From Gnetum montanum (taxonomy: Eukaryota; Streptophyta; Gnetopsida; Gnetales; Gnetaceae), in contig MNCI01006688.1 in assembly GCA_015680685.1 (NCBI GenBank), forward strand, positions 1 to 64,000: a stretch of 64,000 nucleotides of DNA, written 5' to 3'. The position numbers were made by a program, and so were the translations under genes. The notes beneath the pieces were generated by a model that was not told the DNA's origin, made no database searches, and worked only from the letters and a program-made list of their open reading frames with translations. Shown here piece by piece: positions 1 through 9,782 of this stretch (positions are counted from its first letter, which is position 1; each line of letters opens with the position of its first letter).

Positions 1-43
1 CGAGGAAACTCGTTGGCGGTCGTGTCCCAAACGGTCGCCAACA
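1..43 (-). mobile_element. LTR 5' terminus, cut by window edge
   Basis: Read on the minus strand from 43 to 1, this begins TGTTGGCGACCGTTTGGGA and matches 18961-19003 with a few mismatches. TG at the start of an LTR, and the shared sequence with an element that has a clear target duplication, show that it is the 5' end of the same family in the opposite orientation. The flank at 44-48 (ctgcg) is the candidate target duplication; the partner lies outside the window. Confidence 0.75.
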
Positions 44-541
44 CTGCGAAGCACGCTGTAGGCTCCCTTGTACCTCGTCTATCTTTGCCAATTTTGCGTT
101 CTTCCCTCTTACTTTTGGCACCATTGTTGCAGTCTTCACACCTTCACACCTTCGCAAATAACATGCTGCAATTTTTCGCTCTTTCTCCTTCTCTCTGTGA
201 CAGCCAAGAATTTGAATTTGCAATGGCCAACATCCTATTCTCGATGTGAACTATTTTCTTATAGCATGCAAGACTAACCGACTTAATGCCCGATTAAAAT
301 GGGACTTTCCTAAATGCTGGTGTCAGCATAAGATGGAACCCAAAAATCAAGGCATTAATGCGGCGGATATCACATGCGCCACTGTCCAATATGACGTTAA
401 ACTACCACACCTTATCACCTCGTAATCAGGTAGCATTAATTACAGGCTGTTCACAATATTCAAAATTCAGTTAGCTTTTCATGCTCGACAACAACGCATC
501 ATGCTTTCTGCTAATCATTTACGCATTTGGCAATTTTGCAG
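44..541 (+). other. Tat-1 inter-ORF region before pol, with likely splice acceptor
   Basis: There is no coding ORF. It is a pyrimidine-rich AT stretch ending in 'tttggcaattttgcag' at 526-541, a good plant 3' splice site directly before the pol reading frame. The pol frame has no ATG at its front. A single copy of the TAAACT motif ('gacgttaaactacc') lies near 393-406. Ogre-type Tat elements are known to carry an intron between protease and RT, and the sister copy has 'gttttgtag' at the same place (about 31303). Use of the site is inferred. Confidence 0.5.
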
Positions 542-1845
542 GATGGTTGGCAAATGGACGCAATTTTTTCAGCACCCCTGACTTTAACAGGTCCATACAG
601 GAGAGTAGTTAGGGAATTCAATTTTACACTAGTAGAAACTAACCCTTTCCTCGATGACGTAACCATAGCCACATCCAAAACATCTCCAGAATGGCTAGAA
701 CAATCGACACGCACGCTAGACCTAGAGGCTGGAGACATAACCAAAGACCCCCTCAGCGAGGTTTCTGTCGTTATGCATAAAGGTGAGTCCAAAACTCTTA
801 AGGTTAGTTCTCTACTAGACCATAAAACGCATGAATCTATAAAACAGGTCCTCCAGGACAACGTCACGGTATTTGCATGGTCATACGAAGACATGCCGGG
901 ACTAGATCCAAGGTTAATTCAACATAACATAATCTTAGACCTGCATATCAAAGCAATTAAGCAAAAAGCACGAAAAATCAAACCGGAAATCGCGCTAGCA
1001 GTGCGTGATGAGATCACCAAATTGTATCAGGCTGGTTTCATTCGCACGGTCGATTATTCGGATTGGGTATCTAACATTGTAGTTGTCCCAAAGAAGATCA
1101 GAAGTATACGCACCTATATAGACTTCCGAGACTTAAACAAAGCCACAATCAAGGACAACTTTCCACTACCAAGTATCGACCAGTTAGTCAATACAACAGC
1201 TGGGCATGCGCTTCTATCCTTCATGGATGGCTTTTCAGGCTATAATCAAATTCACATCAACCCAAAACATCAATTGACCACAACATTCATGACGCCCTGG
1301 GGGATCTTTTGCTATACCATGATGCCTTTTGGTTTGAAAAACGCTGGAGTAACGTATCAACAGGCTATGACATACATCTTTAGTGATTACCTCCTAGGAA
1401 GACTGAATGACTATGTTGATAATATAACTGTTAAGTCTATGAGATCAGAAGATCATTCAGAGGACCTAGAGTTAGTACTTAAAAAATGCTCCAAATACGA
1501 CCTCCGGCTCAACCCAAAAAAGTGCATATTCGGAGTCAAAACCAGATGCATGCTGGGATTTGTGGTGTCAGAAACCAGCATACGAGTAGACCCTGATAAA
1601 GTCAAGGCCATTGTCGAGTTAACGCCCCCCACAGATCTCAAGCAATTACGCTGGTTACAAGGACGATTACAGTTTATTAGATGGTTCATCTCGAGATTAA
1701 CAGATAAACTACACCCTATGCAACATCTCCTTAAGAAAGGTGTTAATTTCGAGTGGACAGACGATTGCCAGCGTGTGTTTGACAGCCTAAAACAGGAACT
1801 TCAACGCTTGCCAATGGTATTCCCGTCACAAAGGGATCAGCCGTT
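542..1845 (+). pseudogene. Tat-1 pol part 1: reverse transcriptase and start of RNase H
   Basis: This copies element RNA into DNA during retrotransposition. The reading frame is open for about 435 codons. RT landmarks in order are the finger motif 'DWVSNIVVVPKK', 'DFRDLNKATIKDNFPLP', 'LLSFMDGFSGYNQI', 'YTMMPFGLKNAGVTYQQAM' and 'LNPKKCIFGV'. The catalytic box reads YVDN rather than YVDD (about 1411-1422), so one of the two catalytic aspartates is lost and the enzyme should be dead. The frame ends at the single N at 1846, where the start of RNase H is missing; the relative at 32600-32760 still has it. There is no ATG at the front, and the exon probably starts after the AG at 541. Confidence 0.9.
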
Positions 1846-1846
1846 N
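1846..1846. other. Assembly join (single N) with missing sequence
   Basis: One N sits where the frame jumps. By comparison with the sister copy around 32600-32760, about 120-130 bases of the N-terminal RNase H are absent here. A single N does not represent the true gap length. Confidence 0.75.
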
Positions 1847-1850
1847 TCAT

Positions 1851-3098
1851 GTGCTATGTGTGTACGAAACAAGATACAATGAAGTAGAGCATAATTGCTT
1901 AGCGTTAGTGTTTACGCTAAAGAAATGTAGGCACTATCTCTTCCGTAGTCAGGTTAACATTATTTGTAAAAGTAACATACTTAGGGCCATTATACATAGT
2001 CTATACGAAAGTAGTAAAATAGCTTGTTGGAAAGCTATCACGACAGAATTTGATCTGTATTACATTGGCCAATCTTCTACGAAAGGCCAAGGAATAGCCG
2101 ACCAATTAATAACATCACCTATTGACAATCAGGCAACCATAGAGCCTGAATTCCCAGATGAACATGTACATAGTTTAAGCCTTGTTTTAACAGGCCCCGA
2201 AGCAACGTTATATTTTGATGGAGCTTCAACTGCTAGAGGCGGCAGTGCCGCCACTGTCATTACGCTATCACTTGAGGATGTGCATCTTCATGCTTACCGC
2301 TTGACCTTTCCCTGTACGAACAATGTGGCAGAGTACGAGGGACTCCTCAAGGGATTACTAACCGCCAAAGAACTTGATGTTCGACACCTGGCAATTAGGG
2401 GTGATTCGATGCTTGTTATAAATCAAATCANGGGTGATTTGATGCTTGTTATAAATCAAATCACAGGAGTCTATGCCTGCAAGGTTGCACATTTACAGCC
2501 CTACTACGATATGGCTAAAGATCTTTTGAAGCGGTTCACAACCATTGATGCCCAACACGTGCCCCGCAATGATAACACACTAGCTGATGCATTGGCTACA
2601 TTGGCCTTAAATGTGCCATCGCGCCTATTCGACACCTGTCCCACATTAATAATAGATTGTATTGGTCCTATCATTCAGATAGAGCAAATATTTTCACTGC
2701 TCGAGGATAGAACGCTGGAGTGGTACGACCACATTAAAGCTTACCTCTTGCATGGAGAACCACCGCACAAGTTAACATGCGTGCAGAAAGATGCTATTCA
2801 CAAACGAGCTAGGCAGTACGTCATCATAGGAGATAGTATCCTCTGTAGACGCTCTTTTGATGGAGTACTGCTTACTTGCGTTAACAAAGATCAGGCGCAA
2901 CGTATAGTCAGTGAAGTCCACGAGGGATTATGTGGAGGACACGTAGCGCCACGAGCCATGGCTTCTAAAATCTGTCGCTTAGGGTATTACTGGCCATACA
3001 TGGAAAAAGATTGTCTTACAAAGGTCAAAACATGTGACACGTGTCAACATTACGCGAATCTCATACACGTGTCGCCTATAGAACTACATACAACCTAG
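1851..3098 (+). pseudogene. Tat-1 pol part 2: RNase H, second RNase H, integrase zinc finger
   Basis: RNase H removes the RNA strand and integrase inserts the DNA. The first about 85 codons are the C-terminal half of the usual RNase H ('HNCLALVFTLKKCRHYL', then 'FDLYYIGQSSTKGQGIADQL'). A second RNase H follows: 'LYFDGASTARGG', 'NNVAEYEGLLKGL', 'LAIRGDSMLVINQI', and 'RNDNTLADALATLA' near its end. This duplicate domain marks the Tat clade. It is split by the N at 2431, where a 32-base block is repeated. The integrase HHCC zinc finger follows ('VHEGLCGGH', then 'KTCDTCQH'). A TAG at 3096-3098 ends the frame; the sister copy has CAA (Gln) there. Confidence 0.88.
2399..2463 (+). repeat. 32-bp direct duplication across a single N
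   Basis: Bases 2399-2430 and 2432-2463 are the same 32-mer with one C/T difference, separated by a lone N at 2431. The protein carries 'GDSMLVINQI' and then 'GDLMLVINQI'. This is the mark of two contig ends that overlap but were joined without merging, so it is an artefact and not a biological tandem repeat. Confidence 0.85.
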
Positions 3099-3962
3099 AT
3101 CACATGGCCCTTCCAACGATGGGGACTAGACATCATAGGGCCCATCACACCAAAGTCTTCCACAGGGCATAGCTTCATCATCACACCTACTGAGTACTTC
3201 ACAAAGTGGGTAGAAGCCATCCCTTTACGAAAGATTACATCTCAACAGGTCTGTCATTTCTTCTTGGATAATATTGTAACAAGATTTGGCCTCCCAATGA
3301 CTATCATGACCGACAATGGGCCACAGTTTAGTAGTCTGGAAACCAAATCTTTCTGTGACAATCTTGGCATCAAACAATCTTTTTCCTCGCCTTACTAGCC
3401 ACAAGCAAATGTTCAAGCTGAAGCAACAAATAAAGTCATTATCAATTTACTCAAGAAAATGCTCAATAGCAACAAGAGACGGTGGCATAAAAAGATCCTT
3501 TATGTACTATGGACGTATCGTACCACATGCAGAATAGCTATAGAAAGTACACCCTATAGCCTAGGCTATGGATCTGAGGCGGTGCTGCCCTTTGAATTAC
3601 AAGTTACTTCTCTGCGGATGGTCCTCTCCACGATTATAAATGAGGCTCAACACACCAAGTCTCGGATCATGGATTTGGATTTAGTAGAGGAGAAGCGAAT
3701 ACAGACGCTTAATACCATTGAAAAGTATCAAGACAAGCAGAGGCAAAAGCACCATCACAATCTTCAACAACGTCCTATTAAGAAGGGAGATTTGGTTCTC
3801 AAGGCCATTCGCGAACGAGTAGGCAAATTCTCTGCAAACTGGGATGGCCCTTTCTTGGTAGCTGATGTATATGGCAATGGCATGTTCAAACTAGCAGATA
3901 TCAACGACGACGAGTTACCAAATCCTGTAAATCATATATATCTGAAGCGGTACTACATCTAA
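3099..3962 (+). pseudogene. Tat-1 pol part 3: integrase core and C-terminus
   Basis: The integrase catalytic core continues in the same frame after the stop at 3096. The three acidic residues of the DDE triad are visible in 'GLDIIGPITPK', 'TDNGPQFSS' and 'QANVQAEATNK'. A second stop (TAG at about 3396, Tyr in the sister copy) lies before the catalytic glutamate. From 3459 the frame is open to the natural end at 3960-3962. It includes 'TPYSLGYGSEAVLPFEL' and the C-terminal 'GPFLVADVYGNGMFKLAD'. No chromodomain is seen, as expected for Tat. The two stops break an otherwise complete integrase. Confidence 0.88.
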
Positions 3963-3989
3963 GTGCATATCCAGTGCTAACATCAGGTA

Positions 3990-4460
3990 TGGCGACATTT
4001 GTCTGCTACGATACTAAACTGGCTACAATCATCCGCTACGACACTAAACTGGCTACAATCGTTCACTATGACGTAAAATTGGCATTCCCTTCACGTGTCC
4101 GCCGTGACGCTAAACTGGCAACAATCATCCGCCACGACGTAAAACTAGCAAGTTGCAATCGTCCACTACGACGTAAAACTAGCAGCGTTGTACAGGTCTG
4201 CCAAGATGAAAAAATGGCAGTTTCTACATGTGTCCGCCATGATGCTAAACTGGCACCGGCTGTCTACCAAGACATAAAATTGGCACAGGAAAGTAGCCAT
4301 CTGCTGAGACGTGAAACCAGCACAGATTTGTCCCTGGGCCACGACATGAAACTGGCATCCACAACACGGTCTGCTGAGACCATAAATCAGAATTTTTCGG
4401 TCCACCCAGACTTTAAACTAGGACCATGGTTTGCTGAGACTTAAAACCAGCAATGACAGT
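3990..4460 (+). repeat. Degenerate short tandem array, 'TAAACTGGCA' motif, Tat-1 3' UTR
   Basis: It starts about 30 bases after the integrase stop. The core, roughly 'cYacgacRYtaaactggca', recurs about 14 times at irregular spacing of 25-40 bases, with T/C and G/A variation. In one frame it reads as repeats of 'YDTKLA', 'HDVKLA' and 'RRDAKLA', but the long frame through it looks incidental. The same motif occurs in element A at 24620-25010, 31075-31170 and 34480-34740. Tat/Ogre elements are known for variable tandem repeats in the 3' UTR. Confidence 0.85.
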
Positions 4461-5613
4461 ATACCAGGACTTAAAACTGGGGCTTACAGGCTGTCATCAT
4501 GCAAATCAAGTGAGCGTAATTGTCTCTGTGCAACTGCAAAACAAATGGGGTGGGGTACTGGGACAGTCCCAGCGTCACTACCTCACTGGCATTTTGCTGA
4601 TTCCTCGGATGTACTGAAAGGCATACTACTTATCCCTCAGAGATGTCGCCATGGCCCCCACTGCAGCGGTGGCACCTTTGAGAGTTTGGTTTCGCCGACC
4701 GGAGCCCCAAAGCAGTTCTCATCAAAAACGACCTTAGGGATCTCCGCTCATCATCGCTATCAGGCTCTGGCTTCACAGATTCACCTAGCTGGTTCTCTAC
4801 CCAACCAGTTGGGTGCGATGAGTCTGATAATCTTTGGCGGCGATATGCTGGGCCGAGCGTCAACGGTGAAGACCCTAGCCTCATGCTACATTTCCTCCTT
4901 CGTGGCCCGCTCGCTCTGTCTTGCACGAAACGGTACTTGTTTCAACAACCTCTCTAGTGATTCAAACGAGAAATGGTGTCCTCTGTTTGCCTCTTTGGTT
5001 GCAAGTTACTTGCTACGAGGATGTCGTTCAAAGGTGTGTTCATCTGAGCAGTGAGGTACAGACAGTGCTTTGAGATGGCCGCTTAGGTTAACCTGTTCAC
5101 TCAGGAGTGCATCCCTATTTTTTCCATAATCCTACCCCTAGTTCTTACTTTCCTACATCTCCACCATCTGCTTCCCTTACGCACATACGCAGCACACGCT
5201 TTCCACATTTGCATTACAATCAAGTCCATAAACCGGTGTAACGCAACTCGCCTAGTGTACGCAAAAAAAAATGTGGGTCGGAAAAATGAATGAAACACAA
5301 CTCATCCAGGCCATGCAGATGCAACACAATTCGTCTAAGCAAGCCCCTTCATCCACAAAATGACGGTACAACTCCATGCAAGCGCAATCGCAGGAGAAGG
5401 CCTAAGTGCTTATGAATAAAAAAGAACTATATTCACACATTTGCGTCTTCCCTGAACCTCATTTTAGTCTTTCCCGAACTTGTTTCCTCTTACCTCTGTA
5501 AAAATTCCTTCCCATACCCTTCTATCCTCTGTTTCCCCCATTTTTGCACTTCTCCGTTGATAGGGCAACACTTGAGTAACCATTAACGAACGCTGTTGGT
5601 ACTCTTGCCCATC
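4461..5613 (+). other. Tat-1 3' UTR, remainder
   Basis: This lies between the motif array and the polypurine hairpin. An open frame runs from 4431 to 5054 (207 codons), but it is not conserved in the sister copy (34750-36170), has no recognisable domain and begins inside the repeat array, so I do not call it a gene. Short blocks are shared with the sister: 'cattttgctgatt' near 4590, and 'aggagtgcatccctatt' near 5104 (A: 'aagagtgcatatccctatt'). Confidence 0.6.
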
Positions 5614-5690
5614 CGGTGTTTCAGATTCTTTGTCGACGTCTTTCGGGCAAGCCCTCTAAACGTCAATAAAGAGGGGCCATTGAAACACCG
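5614..5690 (+). other. Long imperfect hairpin spanning polypurine tract and LTR edge
   Basis: CGGTGTTTCA (5614-5623) pairs perfectly with TGAAACACCG (5681-5690), the first ten bases of the 3' LTR. Inside, 5626-5639 pairs imperfectly with 5660-5673. The polypurine tract (about 5664-5680, 'aataaagaggggccat') lies in the right arm. The equivalent hairpin in element A (36172-36247) differs in sequence but keeps the pairing. Confidence 0.7.
5664..5680 (+). promoter_or_regulatory. Polypurine tract of Tat-1
   Basis: 'aataaagaggggccat' lies immediately before TGAAACACC, the start of the 3' LTR. Polypurine tracts prime plus-strand DNA synthesis. The position is fixed by comparison with both LTRs of element A, which start with the same TGAAACACC. 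Confidence 0.75.
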
Positions 5691-5837
5691 TAGAAATTGT
5701 GAGTCAGCCTCAGGCGAAGATTCACGATTCGGGCGAAGGTTCGAGACGGAAATCCAGAAGACAGAGCAAGGCAAAGAGGCACGCAACATCAAGTATCCAA
5801 GTTTCCTGCAAATTTTAACCTTACTTTGTTCTCTCTC

Positions 5838-6330
5838 TCTTTACGCTACATTACGCAACGTAGCGTAGTGTCACTCAGCGTAACTCTGTTTAACGTAGCC
5901 CGATAGCAGAAAGTAAGTTACTTCGGCAATTTTGATGAAGTTTAAGGTTTAAGACTTATCACACATTCTGCTAAATCTTTTGTTCAAGATCGAGTTTACG
6001 CTCTGTTACACAGAACAGCGTAACGAGCTTCAAGAAAAGCAAAGTCAGAGTCAAAAGAAATGTAGCAGAATAAGTTCTTCCTTTTCGCAAATTGGTTGAT
6101 TTACACTCATTACGCTACGCAGCGTAGGCAAGCGTAAATTCATTGTAAGGTTGACCATCTTATGCGCTATTATGCTTTGTGGCGTAAATGAGCATAAAAC
6201 AGCTTGAATCAACTATTTTCATGTTTATTATGCTTTGCCATGTGACGTAGCGCGAACGAGCGTAATGCAGCTCACCAGATACACATCTACTGTCCACACG
6301 CACAATACGCTAATGAGCGTATTGTGCGTA
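5838..6330 (+). repeat. CpG-rich TACGCT/AGCGTA inverted-motif zone in LTR
   Basis: TACGCT and its complement AGCGTA, with near variants, recur at least ten times, often as facing pairs, for example 'acgctacat...gtagcgt' at about 5841-5866 and 'tacgctacgcagcgta' near 6112-6127. This part of the LTR should be U3/promoter. The LTRs of element A have a matching zone built on GACTATGCTC/GAGCATAGTC, which is the same core after CpG decay. Confidence 0.7.
6298..6329 (+). other. Perfect 14-bp stem hairpin in Tat-1 LTR
   Basis: The left arm acgcacaatacgct (6298-6311), a four-base loop aatg, and the right arm agcgtattgtgcgt (6316-6329) form a perfect inverted repeat. It is the most regular member of the TACGCT zone. 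Confidence 0.9.
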
Positions 6331-7237
6331 ATCACGGAGTAGCTTTCGCGGAAGTGCTCGACAATGTACTTTTCTCCCCTTCCCAAAACGTGACGCAACG
6401 TGGTCAAGTTCAACATAAAGTTTACCAAGTCAACGGTATTTTGAAGGTTTGAGACACGTGTCATCAGGACCGTGCCTTCTCTGCATGTTGTCGAACTTAT
6501 AAATACTCCAGTTGACAAAGAAATAGGAGAACCCTTGGCATCTTTATCTTTTGGCAGCATCACCTTTTAGTAGAGATAGAAGACATTTTGCTTGAGCATT
6601 GGCAGTAGGAGCGATCAGTCCTTTTGTGAAAACACAGCTCTCTCCATTGGCAATCATTGGCAGTTTTGAGTAGAGACTACCCAAGGCAAAAGGAGCAGAT
6701 CAGAGATCGAAAGATCAGGGGGGGTGGTTTGCGAGTTTTATTGATCAGAAACAGTTGATCGATAGACGTCAGAGCTTGACCTTCCTTGCATCCCATCTCT
6801 GGCTTACGAGGTAGATCGAACTCCATTCTATACTCCTTGTTGAACAGTTTTCTTGTTATTTTGTGTATGTTTCGCACAAGATAAGCGGAGCTTTCCCATT
6901 GGAAATTTGTATGCAATATACCCAATTTTCGGGTCAAAGTACATATCTTGGAATTGCGCATTTTCCTTAAATTCGATCCTTCTTGTCGTGTTGATGTTGT
7001 TGTTATCTACTTTGTTTTCTTCTCCTTTGGCGATTCACCGAATCAGATTGTTCCACGGAATATCTACAATATTTGTCGATTTACTGATTGAGTAAGTCCC
7101 TGTCTGATCGACAAGACCGTTCAGGGCACTGCGGATTCGTTTTCTCCAGCACGGTCCTCACATGGATCCGTGGTTAAGACTATGTACACGAATTTTTGTC
7201 TGGTATTTTCCAGCTACCGACATTTTCCATCGTTACA

Positions 7238-7736
7238 CATGGTAGAATGGATTAAAATTTCAGGGATTAATTACAAAGTAGCTTAACTTCTATCATAACT
7301 TTAATCAAAAATCTATACCAGATTCCTTCTTTAAGAAGTGTAATATGTGGTTCAACTCATTAAAATTTGGATGACAAGCTATGAAAGATTATTACAAGGA
7401 GTTTTATGATCTCTCTAGGTATGTAAATTATCAAAACAAAGGTGAATTGGCTTTGAATTTTATTGACAGACTACATGCTCAATTATGCTCTTAGATACAT
7501 GTCCCATAATTCATAGATGGTTGATAAAGCATATAGAATTACTAAGGATTATAAAGTGTCAAAATAAGTACACAATACATCTATCTAATACACAACTGTG
7601 GAAGAGACACCTAGTTAAAAAAAGTAAATCTAGATGATTTACTTGAAGTGAAGATTAATTTAAGTAGGATTATCAAAAATTACAAATAAGAATTCAAAGG
7701 AATAATAATAAAAAAAAAAAAACTAGAAACCCAACA
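7238..7736 (+). pseudogene. Element G gag remnant
   Basis: This is decayed coding sequence for a retrotransposon capsid. A readable run, 'YYKEFYDLSRYVNYQNKG' followed by 'LALNFIDRLHAQL' (about 7390-7490), fits the gag region preceding the zinc knuckle in chromovirus-like Ty3/gypsy elements. Stops and shifts follow. It is cut on the left by Tat-1 and on the right by element B, and the rest of G resumes at 39712. Confidence in the domain is moderate; the continuity across B rests on the duplicated 5-mer at 7732-7736 and 39712-39716. Confidence 0.5.
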
Positions 7737-8283
7737 TGTGACATCCCATTCTTGGATGTGATGGAAAATGTCAAATATACATTATATTAGACATTATACA
7801 TAAGAAGAAAATATACCAAACATCAGATCAACATTATGCGTAAAGGAAATAAAAGAAAAAATGTAGAAAGAGAAAGAAAAGAATGCTTTATTGATATGAA
7901 ATAGAGTATCTAGATCATGCTATGAGAGTGTTCTTTGGGATTTTCTTCCTTTGGCATCTATCCCCTTAGAGGCAATCCAACACTACCACCATAGTTAGAT
8001 CTAGAATTGGATAGAAGGGATGGTCAATCCTCTTCCTTTCTTGCTTCACTTGGCTCTTGTGACTTGCTTATACTAGCTTTGCCACTTCTAAGCTTGAGTA
8101 TAAATGCCTTAGGTCAAACCCCGAAAGGTTATCTCAAGAGACATGTTCATTATTACAATGTGCCCTTTTTGGTCTCAATTACAACTACACTTTTAGGTCT
8201 TTTTAAGATAATGATAACACTTGTTATGAAGAGAAATCATCTTTGTTATGTAGTAGCACCATCTGGGAATGGGGACATTAACA
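7737..8283 (-). mobile_element. Element B 3' LTR (LTR-a)
   Basis: 547 bp. On the minus strand it starts TGTTAATGTCC and ends GGGATGTCACA. It aligns throughout with 12730-13302 and 39138-39711, sharing 'atgctttattgatatg' and 'agagtatctagatcatgct'. Its inner side carries the purine-rich 'cctaatggaggtaga' (minus strand, 8284-8298), the polypurine tract. Confidence 0.85.
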
Positions 8284-8689
8284 TCTACCTCCATTAGGTG
8301 TCATTCATCCTCAAATGACCCCATGTTTACTGTCTTTTTCTAGCTCCAGTCCTTCTATTATGATCCTATGCTCTAATAATTTGATTTCTCCTTTGAACTT
8401 GAAGTTGTTTCTTTCTTATTCTGCAAACAAAATGTATGTGAGAAAACTATACGTCAAATTAAATATTACTTTCTTAATACTTCATTTTCTAAAATAATGA
8501 CAATAGGTGAATTAAAGATCTACTAACCACCAATCACTAGGCCTAACTAGGGTTACATAAAGTGCAACTCGAATCTAGTTACCCAAGTGAAGGCAGGGCA
8601 CACCTTTTATTCTCAACATTCATTACCTTAGATATTTTACTTATCCAATTAAAATATAAATTAAACAAAGAAGAAAATAATAAGATTTA
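8284..8689 (-). other. Element B 3' untranslated region and polypurine tract
   Basis: This lies between the captured gene and the 3' LTR. The polypurine tract is at 8284-8298 on the minus strand; the equivalent in the second interior reads 'cctaaggagggtaga' at 13303-13318. No coding potential is seen. Confidence 0.6.
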
Positions 8690-9782
8690 TCAATAAAAGT
8701 AAGATTGAGGTACTTCCTGATCTTGATCAATCTTATGAACTGCTGGGACTAATTGTAATTCTACCATAAGTGGTATATGATCAGATGGTCTTGTTTGGGA
8801 TTGAAGGGCTTGATCTTGATTCTTCTCAATTTCTTCTTTAGAAATTAATTCTAGCAACTTGGTAACTTAAACTAATCGAACATCATACCAAATATGATCT
8901 GAGGTCTAAATGAAAAATGTTGTTAATCCATCTTCATTAATCATAGTAGAGTAATTATTGAATTGTGGTCCTTGATGAGCATTATCCATTAACATCATTT
9001 GTTCTTGAATTCTAGAATCTAATTTATCTATTGAAGATTCAAAGTAAGAAGAATATGCATTGGCCAATGGAATTTAATGTTGAATTGATGAAAACATCTT
9101 CTTCAAATTAGGTTCATCTTCCAAGAATTCCATTACACATTCATATTTTAAGAATTAATAAACACTACTTCCAACTTTCACATTAAAGTCTTCACAATAA
9201 TAATTGGCACTGGGTTAGTATAGCTTAGGAATAACTTATTCTTCAAAATTTCTTCTATTTACTTAATTAAATATGCTCCTTGACACTATCTAACATCTAG
9301 ACATGTTGATTGACAATTAAATGTGTGTTGACCAAACATACACATCTTCCTAATAGATGGACTTTTAGAATTATTACCAAGGCTATTTGATTTTTCCAAA
9401 ATCTTGATTGTTCTTTCCTTTTCATTACTTGAAGTTCTCTATATCCCATCTTTCCCAAGTCTGGTTGGAATTGGTATAGAAATTCCCATTGCAAGACTTC
9501 TTGTAGGCACAAGACATTAGCATCAAACTCTTGTAATTTTGCTAACATACGTGGGTATCGATACTCATGCTAGTCTAAGGTCCATGGTAGACATATCGAA
9601 TGTTGTTTCTTACTTGCTAGGGATCTTGCAAGCATGTTGTATGTTACAATTTTCATTCTCATTCTTAGATTCTCTTCTAGGTCATTTCTCTTCATGGGTA
9701 CCATACACCTTGTTGAAACAAGATTTTGAGTCTCCATGTTGTTTTGCCATATGATTTGATTACAAGATGAATTGATATACAT
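8690..9782 (-). pseudogene. Captured CCR4/nocturnin-like exonuclease gene, copy 1
   Basis: This is a degenerate endonuclease/exonuclease/phosphatase (EEP) domain of the CCR4 type. Family members remove poly(A) tails from mRNA. Minus-strand landmarks in order: 'IVTYNMLA' (strand 1), 'FDANVLCLQEV' with the metal-binding Glu, 'GYRELQVMKRK', 'VCLVNTHLIV' with the conserved NTHL, a Gly-Asp-Phe-Asn region read as 'CEDFNVKVGSSVY' (GDFN in copy 2), and the C-terminal 'RPSDHIPLMVELQLV' with the catalytic Asp-His pair. The stop is at 8690-8692. Several stops and shifts break it. No introns are evident, so it may have been captured from a processed mRNA. It lies in the sense direction of element B. Which CCR4 paralogue it came from is unknown. 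Confidence 0.8.

Larger units (their letters stand above)
44..7237 (+). mobile_element. Tat-1: Tat/Ogre-like Ty3/gypsy element, 5' part missing
   Basis: The order is noncoding pre-pol region, RT, RNase H, second (archaeal-type) RNase H, integrase, repeat-rich 3' UTR, polypurine tract and 3' LTR. The second RNase H between the first RNase H and integrase is diagnostic of the Tat clade of plant Ty3/gypsy elements. The element is less decayed than its relative at 16505-37969, with only two in-frame stops in pol besides the assembly joins. Its right end (catgg at 7238-7242) abuts a gag remnant of another element, so Tat-1 probably inserted there. The 5' LTR, gag and protease are left of the window. 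Confidence 0.85.
5681..7237 (+). mobile_element. Tat-1 3' LTR
   Basis: It starts TGAAACACCG after the polypurine tract and ends '...ccatcgttaca' at 7237, so it has TG...CA ends and is 1557 bp. The end is placed by alignment with both LTRs of element A, whose ends read '...ttgctata'. Shared blocks near the 3' end include 'gtccctgtctgatcgacaag' (7096-7115; A: 'gtccccgtttgatcaataag') and 'ggtcctcacatgga' (7154-7167). No partner 5' LTR is in the window. It contains a CpG-rich inverted-motif zone at 5838-6330. Confidence 0.8.

Noticed and set aside
3974-4444. 156-codon frame with repeated KLA-type residues
   Set aside because: It is a by-product of the noncoding TAAACTGGCA array; unit spacing is irregular and shifts frame in the sister arrays.
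4431-5054. 207-codon plus-strand frame in Tat-1 3' UTR
   Set aside because: It starts in the repeat array, has no recognisable domain, and the sister element has no matching frame.
5596-5868. 90-codon frame over the Tat-1 LTR edge
   Set aside because: It crosses the polypurine tract and LTR boundary and is not kept in element A.
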